DNA of 64,000 nucleotides. Source: Bacteroidales bacterium (GTDB taxonomy: Bacteria; Bacteroidota; Bacteroidia; Bacteroidales; UBA932). Both the position numbers and the translations under genes were made by a program. The notes beneath the pieces were generated by a model, which was not told the origin of the DNA, searched no databases, and saw nothing but the letters and a program-made list of their open reading frames with translations. How positions within the stretch are numbered: position 1 is the first letter of the stretch; every line of letters starts with the position of its first letter. Shown piece after piece: positions 54,950-63,258 of the stretch. The stretch is from positions 26,842 through 90,841 of the forward strand of contig JAFZQO010000015.1 in the NCBI GenBank assembly GCA_017620335.1, written 5' to 3'.

Positions 54950-56369
54950 ATTGTCTCTGCTTCGGCTGGCCCATTGCGGAGGCGTCCTTCGTGCCGTCCG
55001 CGCTGAGGTCGAAGACCATGTAGTCGGGCGCGTCCGGCGTCCAGGCTTTCCAGCCTTCGCCGGGGTCGCCCGTCTTGACGAAGTTGGCCCAGCAGCTGAT
55101 GACGTGCTCTCCGAGTTCCCAGTCGGCCGCGGTGAACGGGCGGTCGCTGCGGTCCAGCGACTTGAACATGAACCAGAGCTCGGACGAGTGGAAGGCCCCC
55201 TTCATGTCGTGCGAGCCCGCCTCGTCGTCGGGAAGGGCGTGGGCGAACTGATAGGCATAGACCGGCTTGCCGGCGGCGTAACGCAGTTCGCAGAACTTGT
55301 CGACCGCCGGGCCGTTGGAGCCCATGTCGTCGCGGGTAAAACCGATCATGTAAGGGATGTCCTTGATGCGTCCGCCGAGGGCTGCGGCGTCGAAGCTCTC
55401 TGTTGAAACATAGCCGTCCACGACGGGCCTGGTGCCTGCCTGGAAGCGGTTACCGGTCTCGGCGGTGTAACGGGCCGGGAGGCCGAATATGTCCTGAGTG
55501 GAGGCGGCGCGCATCTTCTCCAGCGTGTCATAGCCTGCCCAGTCCATGAGTTCCTTCCAGGCATTGCCTGTCGTTTCCACCTGGTTGACCTGCGGCGCGC
55601 CGCCGGCACGCTCGTTCACGCCGCCGCCGCTCTGGATGATGGCCTTGGCGATGAGGCCGTCGGTGAGCGGAGAGCTCACGAGCGTCTTAACGCTTCCTGC
55701 GCCGGCGCTCTGCCCGAAGATGGTGATGTTGTCCGGGTCGCCTCCGAAGGCTGCGATGTTATTGTGCACCCACTTGAGCGCGGCGATCTGGTCCAGGATG
55801 CCGTAATTGCCCGATACGCCGTGCGGACTCTCGGCGGTGAGGAGGGGATGCGTCATGAAGCCGAAGACTCCGAGACGGTAATTGATGGTCACGAGTACGA
55901 CTCCCTTTTCGCCCCATACCTTGCCGTCGAATTCGGGCTCATAGCCCCAGCCGCCGGTATAGGCTCCGCCGTGTATCCACATGGCGACGGGAAGTTTCTT
56001 CCCGGGCTTGCCCGGGGCTTTCGTATAGACGTTGAGATAGAGGCAGTCCTCGCTGAATTCGGGATCCTCCCAGTAAAATTCGCTGGTCCAGGGATTGGAC
56101 GAGTCGTGCTTGGCCTGTACGGAGCCGGGGCCGAAGGTGTCTGCGACCTTCACGCCTTCCCAGGGGATGACGGGCTGCGGCTCCTTCCAGCGCAGGTCCC
56201 CCACGGGGGGCGCCGCGAAGGGGATGCCCTTGTAGACATAGACTCCCTTGACGGAGGTTTCGACTCCCTGGACCTTTCCTCCCTCGATGTCCAGGACGGG
56301 ATTGGCGGGCTTGCACCCGACCAGCGCCGCAGCCATCAGTGCCGCGGCCAGGATCGTTCTTGTTCGCAT
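54948..56369 (-). CDS. Type-B carboxylesterase lipoprotein 3
   Basis: 473 residues from ATG 56369, giving lipobox ALVGCK; the longer in-frame start lacks a signal. Motifs: GIPFAAPPVGDLRWKEPQP, MWIHGGAYTGG, nucleophile in FGQSAGAGS, His in GAFHSSELWF. Closest to esterase 2. Upstream lies the BASS transporter gene on the same strand, separated by palindromic repeats that may stop read-through. Confidence 0.9.
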   Translation of the reverse strand: MRTRTILAAALMAAALVGCKPANPVLDIEGGKVQGVETSVKGVYVYKGIPFAAPPVGDLRWKEPQPVIPWEGVKVADTFGPGSVQAKHDSSNPWTSEFYWEDPEFSEDCLYLNVYTKAPGKPGKKLPVAMWIHGGAYTGGWGYEPEFDGKVWGEKGVVLVTINYRLGVFGFMTHPLLTAESPHGVSGNYGILDQIAALKWVHNNIAAFGGDPDNITIFGQSAGAGSVKTLVSSPLTDGLIAKAIIQSGGGVNERAGGAPQVNQVETTGNAWKELMDWAGYDTLEKMRAASTQDIFGLPARYTAETGNRFQAGTRPVVDGYVSTESFDAAALGGRIKDIPYMIGFTRDDMGSNGPAVDKFCELRYAAGKPVYAYQFAHALPDDEAGSHDMKGAFHSSELWFMFKSLDRSDRPFTAADWELGEHVISCWANFVKTGDPGEGWKAWTPDAPDYMVFDLSADGTKDASAMGQPKQRQ

Positions 56370-56434
56370 AGTATCGTATAGTTTTGGTCTGTCGTCTTTT
56401 CCGCCCTCTAATTTACTCATTTTCCGGGACAATT

Positions 56435-56514
56435 CCCGCAGGGTACCTCCAAAAGTGCCTTACCCTGCGGGTGTTTGCCCGCAGGGTACCGCACAAAACG
56501 GCCTACCCTGCGGG
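56435..56514. repeat. Palindromic repeat cluster, copy D with two half sites
   Basis: Half site CCCGCAGGGTACC (56435-56447); full palindrome TACCCTGCGGG / CCCGCAGGGTA (56461-56471, 56478-56488; loop TGTTTG); another half site TACCCTGCGGG (56504-56514). The left half can also pair with the following one. The last half site encodes the C-terminal Pro-Ala-Gly and the stop of the transporter gene. Confidence 0.85.
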
Positions 56515-57507
56515 GGACTCGAGGGATTTGCGGCGGCGGTAGAGCTGCCAGGTGTTGAAGACGTTGTGCCAGATACTGTAGAAGCCGCCGGCGACGGAGG
56601 TGACGGGGTCCATGAAGGTGTAGCCCATCCAGATTTGGAAGACGGTGTTCTTCTGGCCGAGGGCCTGGCCGGCGCTGATGCGGCAGCCGTAATGCGAGCC
56701 CACGGCCTTGCCTGCCCAGAACTGGAAGGCGCAGCAGACGAGGGATATCAGGGCGATTGCGAGCAGCAGCCCCGGGGCGCCGTCGTTGTGCACCACGGCG
56801 CGGGCGCTCATGGCTATGGCCAGGGTGAGGGAGAAAGCCCAGATATAGAAGGCCAGGTCAGTATAGGACAGGATCCTGGCATGGAGCCTCGGGAAGAGGT
56901 ACCTTACGATCCAGGCCGTCACGCATGGCATGATCAGCAGCGGGAATACCTTGGCGAGAATACGGCTGAAGGCCATGCCGAAGGTGATGCCGCCCATGGG
57001 GTAGAGTAGGGGGACGGTCAGCGGTACCAGGATGGCGACGACGATGTTGATGAGTATGGTGTAGGTGACGACGCCGGCCATGTTGCCGCCGAGCTTGCCC
57101 GTGACCACGGCGCAGGCCGTGGCCGTGGGGCAGATGAGGCAGAGCATGGCGGACTCGACGGGGATGCGCGTCGCCGCGATGCGCTGCGCAAGCGCCGCAT
57201 CGGAGCGCAGCGCCCACACGAGAAGCAGCGCCAGGCCAAGGAACAGCCCCGCCTGTATGAGCAGTAGCCAGGCCTGCCAGCGGTGCGGTCGCATCTGCTG
57301 GGGCTCGATCTTGCAGAAGCTCAGGAAAAGCATCAGGAAAAGCAGCACGGGCTGAAGATGCGTGCATATGCTCTCCAGCACGGGGCCGGCGGCGTGCAGC
57401 GCCGGCATCGCGTGGTACGCGAGGTAGGCGCCTGCGCCGGCCAGCATTCCGAAGACCAGCATCCAGTCGCGGAGGAATTTCCTGAAAGTGTACTTGTATT
57501 CAGCCAT
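56503..57507 (-). CDS. BASS-family (bile acid:sodium symporter-like) transporter
   Basis: 334 residues from ATG 57507; the upstream TTG is unlikely. About ten hydrophobic helices; ESAMLCLICPTATACAVVTGKLGGN corresponds to the crossover region of the family. It moves organic anions with sodium across the inner membrane. A TATATTTG box on this strand ends 6 nt before the ATG. Adjacent carboxylesterases suggest uptake of a released organic acid; this is only an inference. The C terminus ends inside a palindromic repeat. Confidence 0.8.
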   Translation of the reverse strand: MAEYKYTFRKFLRDWMLVFGMLAGAGAYLAYHAMPALHAAGPVLESICTHLQPVLLFLMLFLSFCKIEPQQMRPHRWQAWLLLIQAGLFLGLALLLVWALRSDAALAQRIAATRIPVESAMLCLICPTATACAVVTGKLGGNMAGVVTYTILINIVVAILVPLTVPLLYPMGGITFGMAFSRILAKVFPLLIMPCVTAWIVRYLFPRLHARILSYTDLAFYIWAFSLTLAIAMSARAVVHNDGAPGLLLAIALISLVCCAFQFWAGKAVGSHYGCRISAGQALGQKNTVFQIWMGYTFMDPVTSVAGGFYSIWHNVFNTWQLYRRRKSLESPAG

Positions 57508-57513
57508 CGGCCG

Positions 57514-57521
57514 CAAATATA
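57514..57521 (-). promoter_or_regulatory. -7 box abutting the BASS transporter start
   Basis: Reads TATATTTG on the minus strand with only 6 nt to ATG 57507, so the message would have almost no leader. Confidence 0.45.
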
Positions 57522-57557
57522 GTCATAAGTAATGAAAAGGAAGTGTGCATTTTTTCG

Positions 57558-57565
57558 TAACTTTG
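57558..57565 (+). promoter_or_regulatory. -7 box of gpmI
   Basis: TAACTTTG, exact TAnnTTTG, about 35 nt of leader before ATG 57607. Confidence 0.6.
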
Positions 57566-57606
57566 CAGACTGCAAACAAAAAGGATAACGAAAAACTATA
57601 AATAAA

Positions 57607-59130
57607 ATGGACAGAAAAGTACTTCTCATGATCCTCGACGGCTGGGGTGAAGGCCGCCACGACTATTCCAACGCCATCTGGACCCAGGGCACTCCCAACA
57701 TCGACGCCCTGCGCGCCAAATATCCCGCCGGCCACCTGCAGGCCTGCGGCGAGTACGTCGGCCTGCCCGACGGGCAGATGGGCAACTCCGAGGTCGGTCA
57801 CATGAACCTCGGCGCCGGCCGCATCGTTTATCAGGACCTGGTCAAGATCAATATCGCCTGCCGCGAGCACAAGCTCCTGGAGAACAAGGAGATAAAGGCT
57901 GCGTACGACTATGTGAAGCAGTCCGGGAAGAAGCTCCACCTTATGGGCCTCACCTCCCACGGCGGAGTGCACAGCTCCCTCGTCCATGTCTATGAATTCC
58001 TCCGCGTTGCGAAGGAGATGGGCCTTGAGAAGGTCTATGTCCATGCCTTCATGGACGGCCGCGACACCGATCCGCGCAGCGGAAAGGGCTTCGTCGCCGA
58101 ACTGGAGCAGAAGATGGCGGAGACGACCGGCAAGGTCGCGTCCGTCTGCGGCCGCTTCTACGCGATGGACCGCGACAAGCGCTGGAACCGCGTGAAGGAG
58201 GCCTATGACCTCCTCGTCGAGGGCAAGGGCGCCGCTTTCACCTCCGCGCTCGAGGGCATCCAGGCCTCGTACGACGCCGACGTGACCGACGAGTTCATCA
58301 AGCCCATCGTCGTCACCGACGCTGCCGGCGAGCCTCTCGCCAAGGTCGAGGAGGGAGATGCCGTCATCTTCTACAACTTCCGCAACGACCGTGCCCGCGA
58401 GCTGACCAACGTCCTCACCCAGAACGACATGCCCGAGGAAGGGATGCACACCATTCCGCTTTACTACTGCTGCCTTACCCCTTACGACGCTTCCTTCAAG
58501 GGCGTCCATATCCTCTTCGACAAGGAGTTGGTGCAGGATACCCTCGGCGAAACCGTGTCCAAGGCCGGCAAGCGCCAGCTGCGCATCGCCGAGACCGAGA
58601 AATACGCCCACGTGACCTTCTTCTTCAACGGAGGCCGCGAGACCGTTTTCGAGAACGAGGACCGCATCCTTGTCAATTCGCCGAAGGTTCCGACATATGA
58701 CCTGCTTCCTCAGATGAGCGCGCCCGAGGTGGCAGAAAAGCTCATCGACGCCATCCGCAGCGAGAAGGAGGACATGATCATCCTGAATTTCGCCAACGGC
58801 GACATGGTCGGCCATACCGGAGTCTATACCGCTGTCACCCAGACGGTCGCTTGCATCGACAAGCTGGTGGGCCGCGTGGTGGAGGAGGCGATCGCACACG
58901 ACTATGTCGTGCTGCTGACCGCCGACCACGGCAACGCCGACTTCGAGGTCAACGCCGACGGCAGCCCCAACACCGCCCATTCGCTCAACACCGTACAGTT
59001 CGTGGTGATGAACGCCGGTGACGAGGTCAAGGAGGTGAAGGACGGCGCCCTTTGCAACGTCGCGCCGACCATCCTCAAGCTGATGGGCATCCCTCAGCCC
59101 GCCGCCATGACCGCCGAGCCTCTCATTTGA
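57607..59130 (+). CDS. gpmI: 2,3-bisphosphoglycerate-independent phosphoglycerate mutase
   Basis: 507 residues, alkaline-phosphatase-like fold. Metal ligand Asp11 in LMILDGWG, catalytic Ser61 in [33 protein letters not shown], and the C-terminal TADHGNAD and [11 protein letters not shown]. Interconverts 3- and 2-phosphoglycerate. Its stop overlaps the manA start by one base (TGATG). Confidence 0.96.
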   Translation: MDRKVLLMILDGWGEGRHDYSNAIWTQGTPNIDALRAKYPAGHLQACGEYVGLPDGQMGNSEVGHMNLGAGRIVYQDLVKINIACREHKLLENKEIKAAYDYVKQSGKKLHLMGLTSHGGVHSSLVHVYEFLRVAKEMGLEKVYVHAFMDGRDTDPRSGKGFVAELEQKMAETTGKVASVCGRFYAMDRDKRWNRVKEAYDLLVEGKGAAFTSALEGIQASYDADVTDEFIKPIVVTDAAGEPLAKVEEGDAVIFYNFRNDRARELTNVLTQNDMPEEGMHTIPLYYCCLTPYDASFKGVHILFDKELVQDTLGETVSKAGKRQLRIAETEKYAHVTFFFNGGRETVFENEDRILVNSPKVPTYDLLPQMSAPEVAEKLIDAIRSEKEDMIILNFANGDMVGHTGVYTAVTQTVACIDKLVGRVVEEAIAHDYVVLLTADHGNADFEVNADGSPNTAHSLNTVQFVVMNAGDEVKEVKDGALCNVAPTILKLMGIPQPAAMTAEPLI

Positions 59131-59981
59131 TGTACAAGTTCAAGCCTATACTTAAGACCCTTGTGTGGGGTACGGAAAACTGGGTGCTGTCGGGAGTGCC
59201 GGGGTCGGAGTCGGTGGTGGCCGAAGGACCCGAGGCCGGCAGGACCCTCAGCGAGGTGTACGGCGGGCAGTTCCCGCTGTTGATAAAGTTCATAGACGCG
59301 CACCGGGACCTGAGCATACAGGTCCATCCCAACGACGAACTTGCCTATGCAAGGCATAACTGCAAGGGCAAGAGCGAGATGTGGTTTATCATCGGGGCGT
59401 CCGAAGGGGCGCATCTGTATTCCGGCCTCGCGGCGGCGGTCACTCCGGAGGAGTATGAGCGCCGCGTCGGGGACGGGACCATCACTGAAGTCCTGGCCGA
59501 CCACAAGGTCGCGCCCGGCGACGTGTTCTTCATCCCGGCAGGCCGTATACACTCCATCTGCGGAGGCTGCTACCTTGCCGAGATCCAGGAGACATCCGAC
59601 ATCACATACCGCATCTACGACTACAACCGCTCCGGCCTGGACGGCAAGCCCAGGCAGCTTCATACCGAACTGGCCAAGGAGGCCATCGACTTCAGGGTGG
59701 CGGACGACTACAGGACCCGGTATGAGCGGCGCGGGAACGTTCCCGTGGAGCTCGTGAGCTGCCCGCAGTTCACGACGGTGCTCTTCGAGCTCACCGCGCC
59801 GCTGGAGTGTCCGGCGCCGGGTGCCGGGCGCTGGCTCACGCTGGCCTGCGCCGGAGGCACCGGCACCGTGAACGGTACCGCCCTCAGCGAGGGCGAGGCC
59901 CTTCTCCTCACCCCGTCGGAAAAAGAATTGAGGCTCGTCCCCTCGGGGCCAAGCCTCAATATCCTTGTCAGTTACTGCTGA
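59130..59981 (+). CDS. manA: Mannose-6-phosphate isomerase, short class I
   Basis: 283 residues from ATG 59130. Cupin fold with zinc-site motifs IQVHPND, GKSEMWFI and PAGRIHSI, then DITYRIYDYNR. Interconverts mannose-6-phosphate and fructose-6-phosphate, feeding GDP-mannose and linking to the fructose made by the fructan locus. Shorter than the ~390-residue form because the helical insert domain is missing, as usual in this phylum. Confidence 0.93.
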   Translation: MYKFKPILKTLVWGTENWVLSGVPGSESVVAEGPEAGRTLSEVYGGQFPLLIKFIDAHRDLSIQVHPNDELAYARHNCKGKSEMWFIIGASEGAHLYSGLAAAVTPEEYERRVGDGTITEVLADHKVAPGDVFFIPAGRIHSICGGCYLAEIQETSDITYRIYDYNRSGLDGKPRQLHTELAKEAIDFRVADDYRTRYERRGNVPVELVSCPQFTTVLFELTAPLECPAPGAGRWLTLACAGGTGTVNGTALSEGEALLLTPSEKELRLVPSGPSLNILVSYC

Positions 59982-59994
59982 TTCAGCGGTAGAG

Positions 59995-60564
59995 CTACAC
60001 CGTCAGGATGTCCTTCTCCTTGGCGGAGACGATCTCGTCGATGCGCTTGATGTTCTTGTCGGTGATTTTCTGGACCTCCTCCTCGGCCTCCTTCTCGGTG
60101 TCCTCGGACATGCCTTCGTTCTTCTGGGCCTTCTTCAGGAGGTCAACCGCGTCGCGGCGGGCGTTGCGGACGACGACCTTGGAGTTCTCGCCCGTGGCCC
60201 TTGCCTTCTTTATAAGCTCCTTCCTGCGCTCCTCGGTGAGGGCGGGGACGATGCATCGGATGATCTCGCCGTTGTTGGCGGGCGTCAGGCCGACGTTGGC
60301 GTCGAGGATGGCTTTCTCGATCTTGGGGATCATGTTGCGCTCCCAGGGCTGGATGGCGATGGTCTTGGCGTCAGGCGTGTTGATCGAGGCCACCTGGAAG
60401 AGCGGGGTGGGGGTTCCGTAATAGTCCACCATCACGTTGTTGAATATGGCGGGCGTGGCTTTGCCGAGACGGTAGGTCTTGAGGTCTTCCTCGAGGAAGT
60501 CCACGGCGTCCTGCATCTTCTCTCCGGCACCAGCCAGGATTTCTTTGGCTCTGTCAGTAAGCAT
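59995..60564 (-). CDS. frr: Ribosome recycling factor
   Basis: 189 residues. Splits post-termination ribosomes with EF-G. Motifs: TYRLGKATPAIFNNVMVDYYG, the PALTEERRKELIKKA hinge and RNARRDA. Convergent with manA (13 nt apart). Downstream of pyrH by 21 nt, the common bacterial pair. Confidence 0.97.
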   Translation of the reverse strand: MLTDRAKEILAGAGEKMQDAVDFLEEDLKTYRLGKATPAIFNNVMVDYYGTPTPLFQVASINTPDAKTIAIQPWERNMIPKIEKAILDANVGLTPANNGEIIRCIVPALTEERRKELIKKARATGENSKVVVRNARRDAVDLLKKAQKNEGMSEDTEKEAEEEVQKITDKNIKRIDEIVSAKEKDILTV

Positions 60565-60585
60565 ATTCCTTATCTTTTAAATTTG

Positions 60586-61293
60586 TTATACGTGTACCAG
60601 GGTGCCGACCTTGTCGCCCAGAATGAGCTTGGTGAGGTTGCCGGACTCGTTCATGTTGAAGACGATGATCGGCATGTTCCCCTGCTCGCACAGTGCGAAC
60701 GCTGTGGCATCCATGACCTTTAGACGGTCTGCGAGGGCTTTTGTGAAAGTCAGTTCCTCATATTTCACCGCATTGGGGTCCTTTTCCGGGTCGGCGGTAT
60801 ATACACCGTCCACGCGCGTGCCTTTCAGGAGCGCGTCGGCGCCGATCTCGAGGGCGCGCAGCGCGGCGCCGGAGTCGGTCGTGAAGAAGGGATTGCCGGT
60901 ACCGCCGGCGATCAGCGCCACGCCGCCCTCTTCGAGGACCTTCACGGCGTGTTCGCGCACGTAATACCTGGCGACAGGCTCCATGGGGGTGGCGGTAAAC
61001 ACCTCGGCCTTGACTCCCTGCGAGCGGATGGCCATGGCCAGGCCGAGGGAGTTGATGACGGTGGCGAGCATGCCCATCTTGTCTCCATTGACGCGGTCGA
61101 AGCCCTTCCCGACGCCCTGCAGGCCGCGGAAGATGTTGCCTCCGCCCACTACGATGGCCACCTGCAGGCCCTCGCGGGCTGCGGCCGCCACCTCACTGGC
61201 GTATGCGTTGAGGCTGTTTTCGTCGATGCCCTTTCCGGCGGGGCCTCCGAGACTCTCTCCGCTGAGTTTCAGCAGGACTCTTCTGTATATCAT
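60586..61293 (-). CDS. pyrH: UMP kinase
   Basis: 235 residues, amino-acid-kinase fold. Phosphorylates UMP to UDP. Motifs: LKLSGESLGG, VVGGGNIFRG, AGGTGNPFFTTDSGAALRA, and KVDG-like VDGVYTADPEKDP. Full length. First gene of the pyrH-frr unit, with a promoter box at 61316-61323. Confidence 0.97.
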   Translation of the reverse strand: MIYRRVLLKLSGESLGGPAGKGIDENSLNAYASEVAAAAREGLQVAIVVGGGNIFRGLQGVGKGFDRVNGDKMGMLATVINSLGLAMAIRSQGVKAEVFTATPMEPVARYYVREHAVKVLEEGGVALIAGGTGNPFFTTDSGAALRALEIGADALLKGTRVDGVYTADPEKDPNAVKYEELTFTKALADRLKVMDATAFALCEQGNMPIIVFNMNESGNLTKLILGDKVGTLVHV

Positions 61294-61315
61294 TTCAGTG
61301 TATTTTTGTGGGAAA

Positions 61316-61323
61316 CAAAAATA
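61316..61323 (-). promoter_or_regulatory. -7 box of pyrH-frr
   Basis: Reads TATTTTTG on the minus strand, about 22 nt before ATG 61293. Confidence 0.55.
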
Positions 61324-61355
61324 TCGGAAAATTATGAAACTTGCAAGAAAGAGCC

Positions 61356-61363
61356 TATATTTG
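61356..61363 (+). promoter_or_regulatory. -7 box of sdhC
   Basis: TATATTTG, exact TAnnTTTG, about 40 nt before ATG 61404. Another exact match, TATTTTTG at 61301-61308, lies farther upstream. Confidence 0.55.
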
Positions 61364-61403
61364 CAAATGCGATTGCGCGAAAAATGAATTAAATCCTTTA
61401 GAA

Positions 61404-62129
61404 ATGTTCATATTCAACTCCTCCATCGGAAAGAAATTCATCCAGAGCATCACTGGTGCTTTCCTTGTCATTTTCCTTCTGCTTCACGGAACCATCAACT
61501 TCTTCTCCGTCATCGACTCCTTCACCGGCAAGTACGGCGCTGCGATGGCCGACGAGAAGCTCTTCTCCGCGGGTGACGGCCTGTTCAAGCTCGGCTGCGA
61601 CTTCATGAGCACCGGATTCATTTCCATCATGGTCCCCATCCTCGCGCTCGGCTTCCTCATCCACATCCTCTACGGCTGCTGGCTCTCATGGAAGAACCTC
61701 AAGGCCCGCGGCGGCTGGAAGCGCTATGAAGTGGCGAGCAAGGCTACTTCCGATTCCTGGTCGTCCAAGAACATGCTCATCCTCGGTATCATCATCATCG
61801 GTTTCATCTGCTTCCACCTGACCCATTTCTGGGCCAAGATGCAGCTGCCCGAGATGTTCGGCATCGGCAATTTCGAGAACAATCCCTATCTCCTGCTGAA
61901 CGTCACCTTCGGCAAGTGGTGGGTCCTCGTCCTGTATATCATCTGGTTCGTGGCGGTCGGCCTTCACCTGACCCACGGTTTCTGGAGCATGTTCCAGACC
62001 GTCGGCTGGAGCGGCCAGACCTGGTTCAAGAGGCTCAAGGTCATCGGCGTCATCGTCGCCTGCATCATCTGCTTCCTTTTCATCGCCACCGCGGTCAACG
62101 CCTTCATCCAGGCCAACTTCGTCGCCTAG
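61404..62129 (+). CDS. sdhC: Succinate dehydrogenase/fumarate reductase cytochrome b subunit
   Basis: 241 residues, five hydrophobic helices, starting MFIFNSSIGKKFIQSITG as in Bacteroidota SdhC/FrdC. Histidines in LLLHGTINFF, FLIHILYG, FHLTHFW and LHLTHGFW fit haem ligands. It anchors the complex and passes electrons to or from menaquinone. Normally sdhA and sdhB follow; here the ribosomal protein gene rplM does. Start ATG 61404 is set by the promoter position. Confidence 0.9.
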   Translation: MFIFNSSIGKKFIQSITGAFLVIFLLLHGTINFFSVIDSFTGKYGAAMADEKLFSAGDGLFKLGCDFMSTGFISIMVPILALGFLIHILYGCWLSWKNLKARGGWKRYEVASKATSDSWSSKNMLILGIIIIGFICFHLTHFWAKMQLPEMFGIGNFENNPYLLLNVTFGKWWVLVLYIIWFVAVGLHLTHGFWSMFQTVGWSGQTWFKRLKVIGVIVACIICFLFIATAVNAFIQANFVA

Positions 62130-62139
62130 CCCGAGAAAA

Positions 62140-62171
62140 TTTGTCCAAAACATATTTTTTGTGTACCTTTG
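62140..62171 (+). promoter_or_regulatory. Promoter of the rplM-rpsI(-rpsB) unit
   Basis: TTTG (62140-62143), 20-nt spacer, TACCTTTG (62164-62171). Strong consensus; transcription would begin near 62177. Confidence 0.75.
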
Positions 62172-62172
62172 C

Positions 62173-62195
62173 GGTCCCTATTTTGTGTAGGGATC
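62173..62195 (+). promoter_or_regulatory. Leader hairpin before rplM
   Basis: GGTCCCTA (62173-62180) pairs with TAGGGATC (62188-62195), one G-U pair, 7-nt loop, at or just after the predicted transcript start. A candidate L13 autoregulatory leader, although the first bases may lie before the start site. Confidence 0.5.
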
Positions 62196-62231
62196 GCAAT
62201 TTTTAATATTAACTAATTAAAGATCAAGACA

Positions 62232-62684
62232 GTGGACACACTAAGCTACAAGACAGTATCGCTGAACAAAGCGACTGTGAACAAAGAGTGGGTCGTCATT
62301 GATGCTACAGATCTTCCGCTTGGCCGCCTTGCTGCCCGCGTCGCTCTTGTCCTCCGTGGCAAGAACAAGCCCGGCTTCACTCCCAACGTCGACTGCGGTG
62401 ACAACGTCATCGTCGTCAACGCCGAGAAAGTCGCCCTCAAGGGACACAAGATGACCGACCGCGTGTATACCCGCTACACCGGATATCCGGGTGGACAGCG
62501 CTTCACCACGCCCAAGGAGATCCTCGCAAAGAGGCCCGCTGAATTGGTCCGGAGAGCAGTCAAGGGTATGCTCCCGAAGACCCGTCTTGGCAACAAGATC
62601 CTCGGAAACCTCCATGTGTATGCAGGTCCCGAGCATCCGCACCAGGCCCAGAACCCTAAAGTTATTAAGTTGGACGAAATTTAA
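62232..62684 (+). CDS. rplM: 50S ribosomal protein L13
   Basis: 150 residues starting with GTG 62232, which gives the family N terminus (MDTLSYKT). Motifs: VIDATDLPLGRLAARVA, NADCGDN-like NVDCGDNVIVVNAEKV, GYPGGQR, and RAVKGMLPKTRLGN. Assembly protein of the large subunit. The GTG start is one of very few in this window and may lower translation. rpsI follows after 9 nt. Confidence 0.97.
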   Translation: MDTLSYKTVSLNKATVNKEWVVIDATDLPLGRLAARVALVLRGKNKPGFTPNVDCGDNVIVVNAEKVALKGHKMTDRVYTRYTGYPGGQRFTTPKEILAKRPAELVRRAVKGMLPKTRLGNKILGNLHVYAGPEHPHQAQNPKVIKLDEI

Positions 62685-62693
62685 ACAGAGCAA

Positions 62694-63083
62694 ATGGAAC
62701 AGATTCACGCCCTTGGAAGACGCAAGGCAGCTGTAGCTCGCGTTTATCTCGTAGCCGGAAGCGGTGAGATCCTCATCAACGGCCGTAGCCTTGACAGCTA
62801 CTTCGCCGAGGATTCCCTCCGTTACATCGTGAACCAGCCTTTCTCGGTCACCAAGACCGAGGGTCAGTTTGACATCAAGGTCACCGTCGTCGGCGGTGGC
62901 ATCAAGGGTCAGGCCGAGGCCATCAGGCTGGGAATCGCCCGCGCCCTCTGCGAGGTTGACAAGGAAGCTTACCGTTCTACGCTCAAGGCCGCCGGATTCC
63001 TCACCCGCGACGCCCGCGAGGTCGAAAGGAAGAAGCCCGGACAGCCCGGAGCCCGCAGACGCTTCCAGTTCAGCAAACGTTAG
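62694..63083 (+). CDS. rpsI: 30S ribosomal protein S9
   Basis: 129 residues. Motifs HALGRRKAAVARVYL, GGGIKGQAEAIRLGIARAL, and the basic C-terminal RRRFQFSKR that reaches the P-site tRNA. The rplM-rpsI pair is universal in bacteria; rpsB follows after a 175-nt structured gap. Confidence 0.97.
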   Translation: MEQIHALGRRKAAVARVYLVAGSGEILINGRSLDSYFAEDSLRYIVNQPFSVTKTEGQFDIKVTVVGGGIKGQAEAIRLGIARALCEVDKEAYRSTLKAAGFLTRDAREVERKKPGQPGARRRFQFSKR

Positions 63084-63108
63084 TATTACAAAGCTGTTTT
63101 ACAATTGC

Positions 63109-63210
63109 ACAGTCCGGTTGAGAAATCTCCGGATCCATGGATGGATGCGAATCCGGCCAGGCTGCCGGGAGATTGCCGGGACTGCGGAAAAGACCTGAGA
63201 CTGACAAGGT
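63109..63210 (+). promoter_or_regulatory. Structured leader of rpsB (candidate S2 autoregulatory RNA)
   Basis: Outer helix CAGTCCGG (63109-63116) with CCGGGACTG (63175-63183), one bulge; inner helix AATCTCCGG (63123-63131) with CCGGGAGATT (63164-63173); the enclosed 32 nt contain GGAT/ATCC repeats that can pair further. A second hairpin GACCT (63191-63195) / AGGTC (63206-63210) follows. Long-range pairing over 75 nt in a gap between ribosomal protein genes suggests a regulatory leader. Confidence 0.6.
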
Positions 63211-63258
63211 CACTACTCCGGTCTTGATGAAAAGAGAACAAAAAAACAAAAACAAAAC

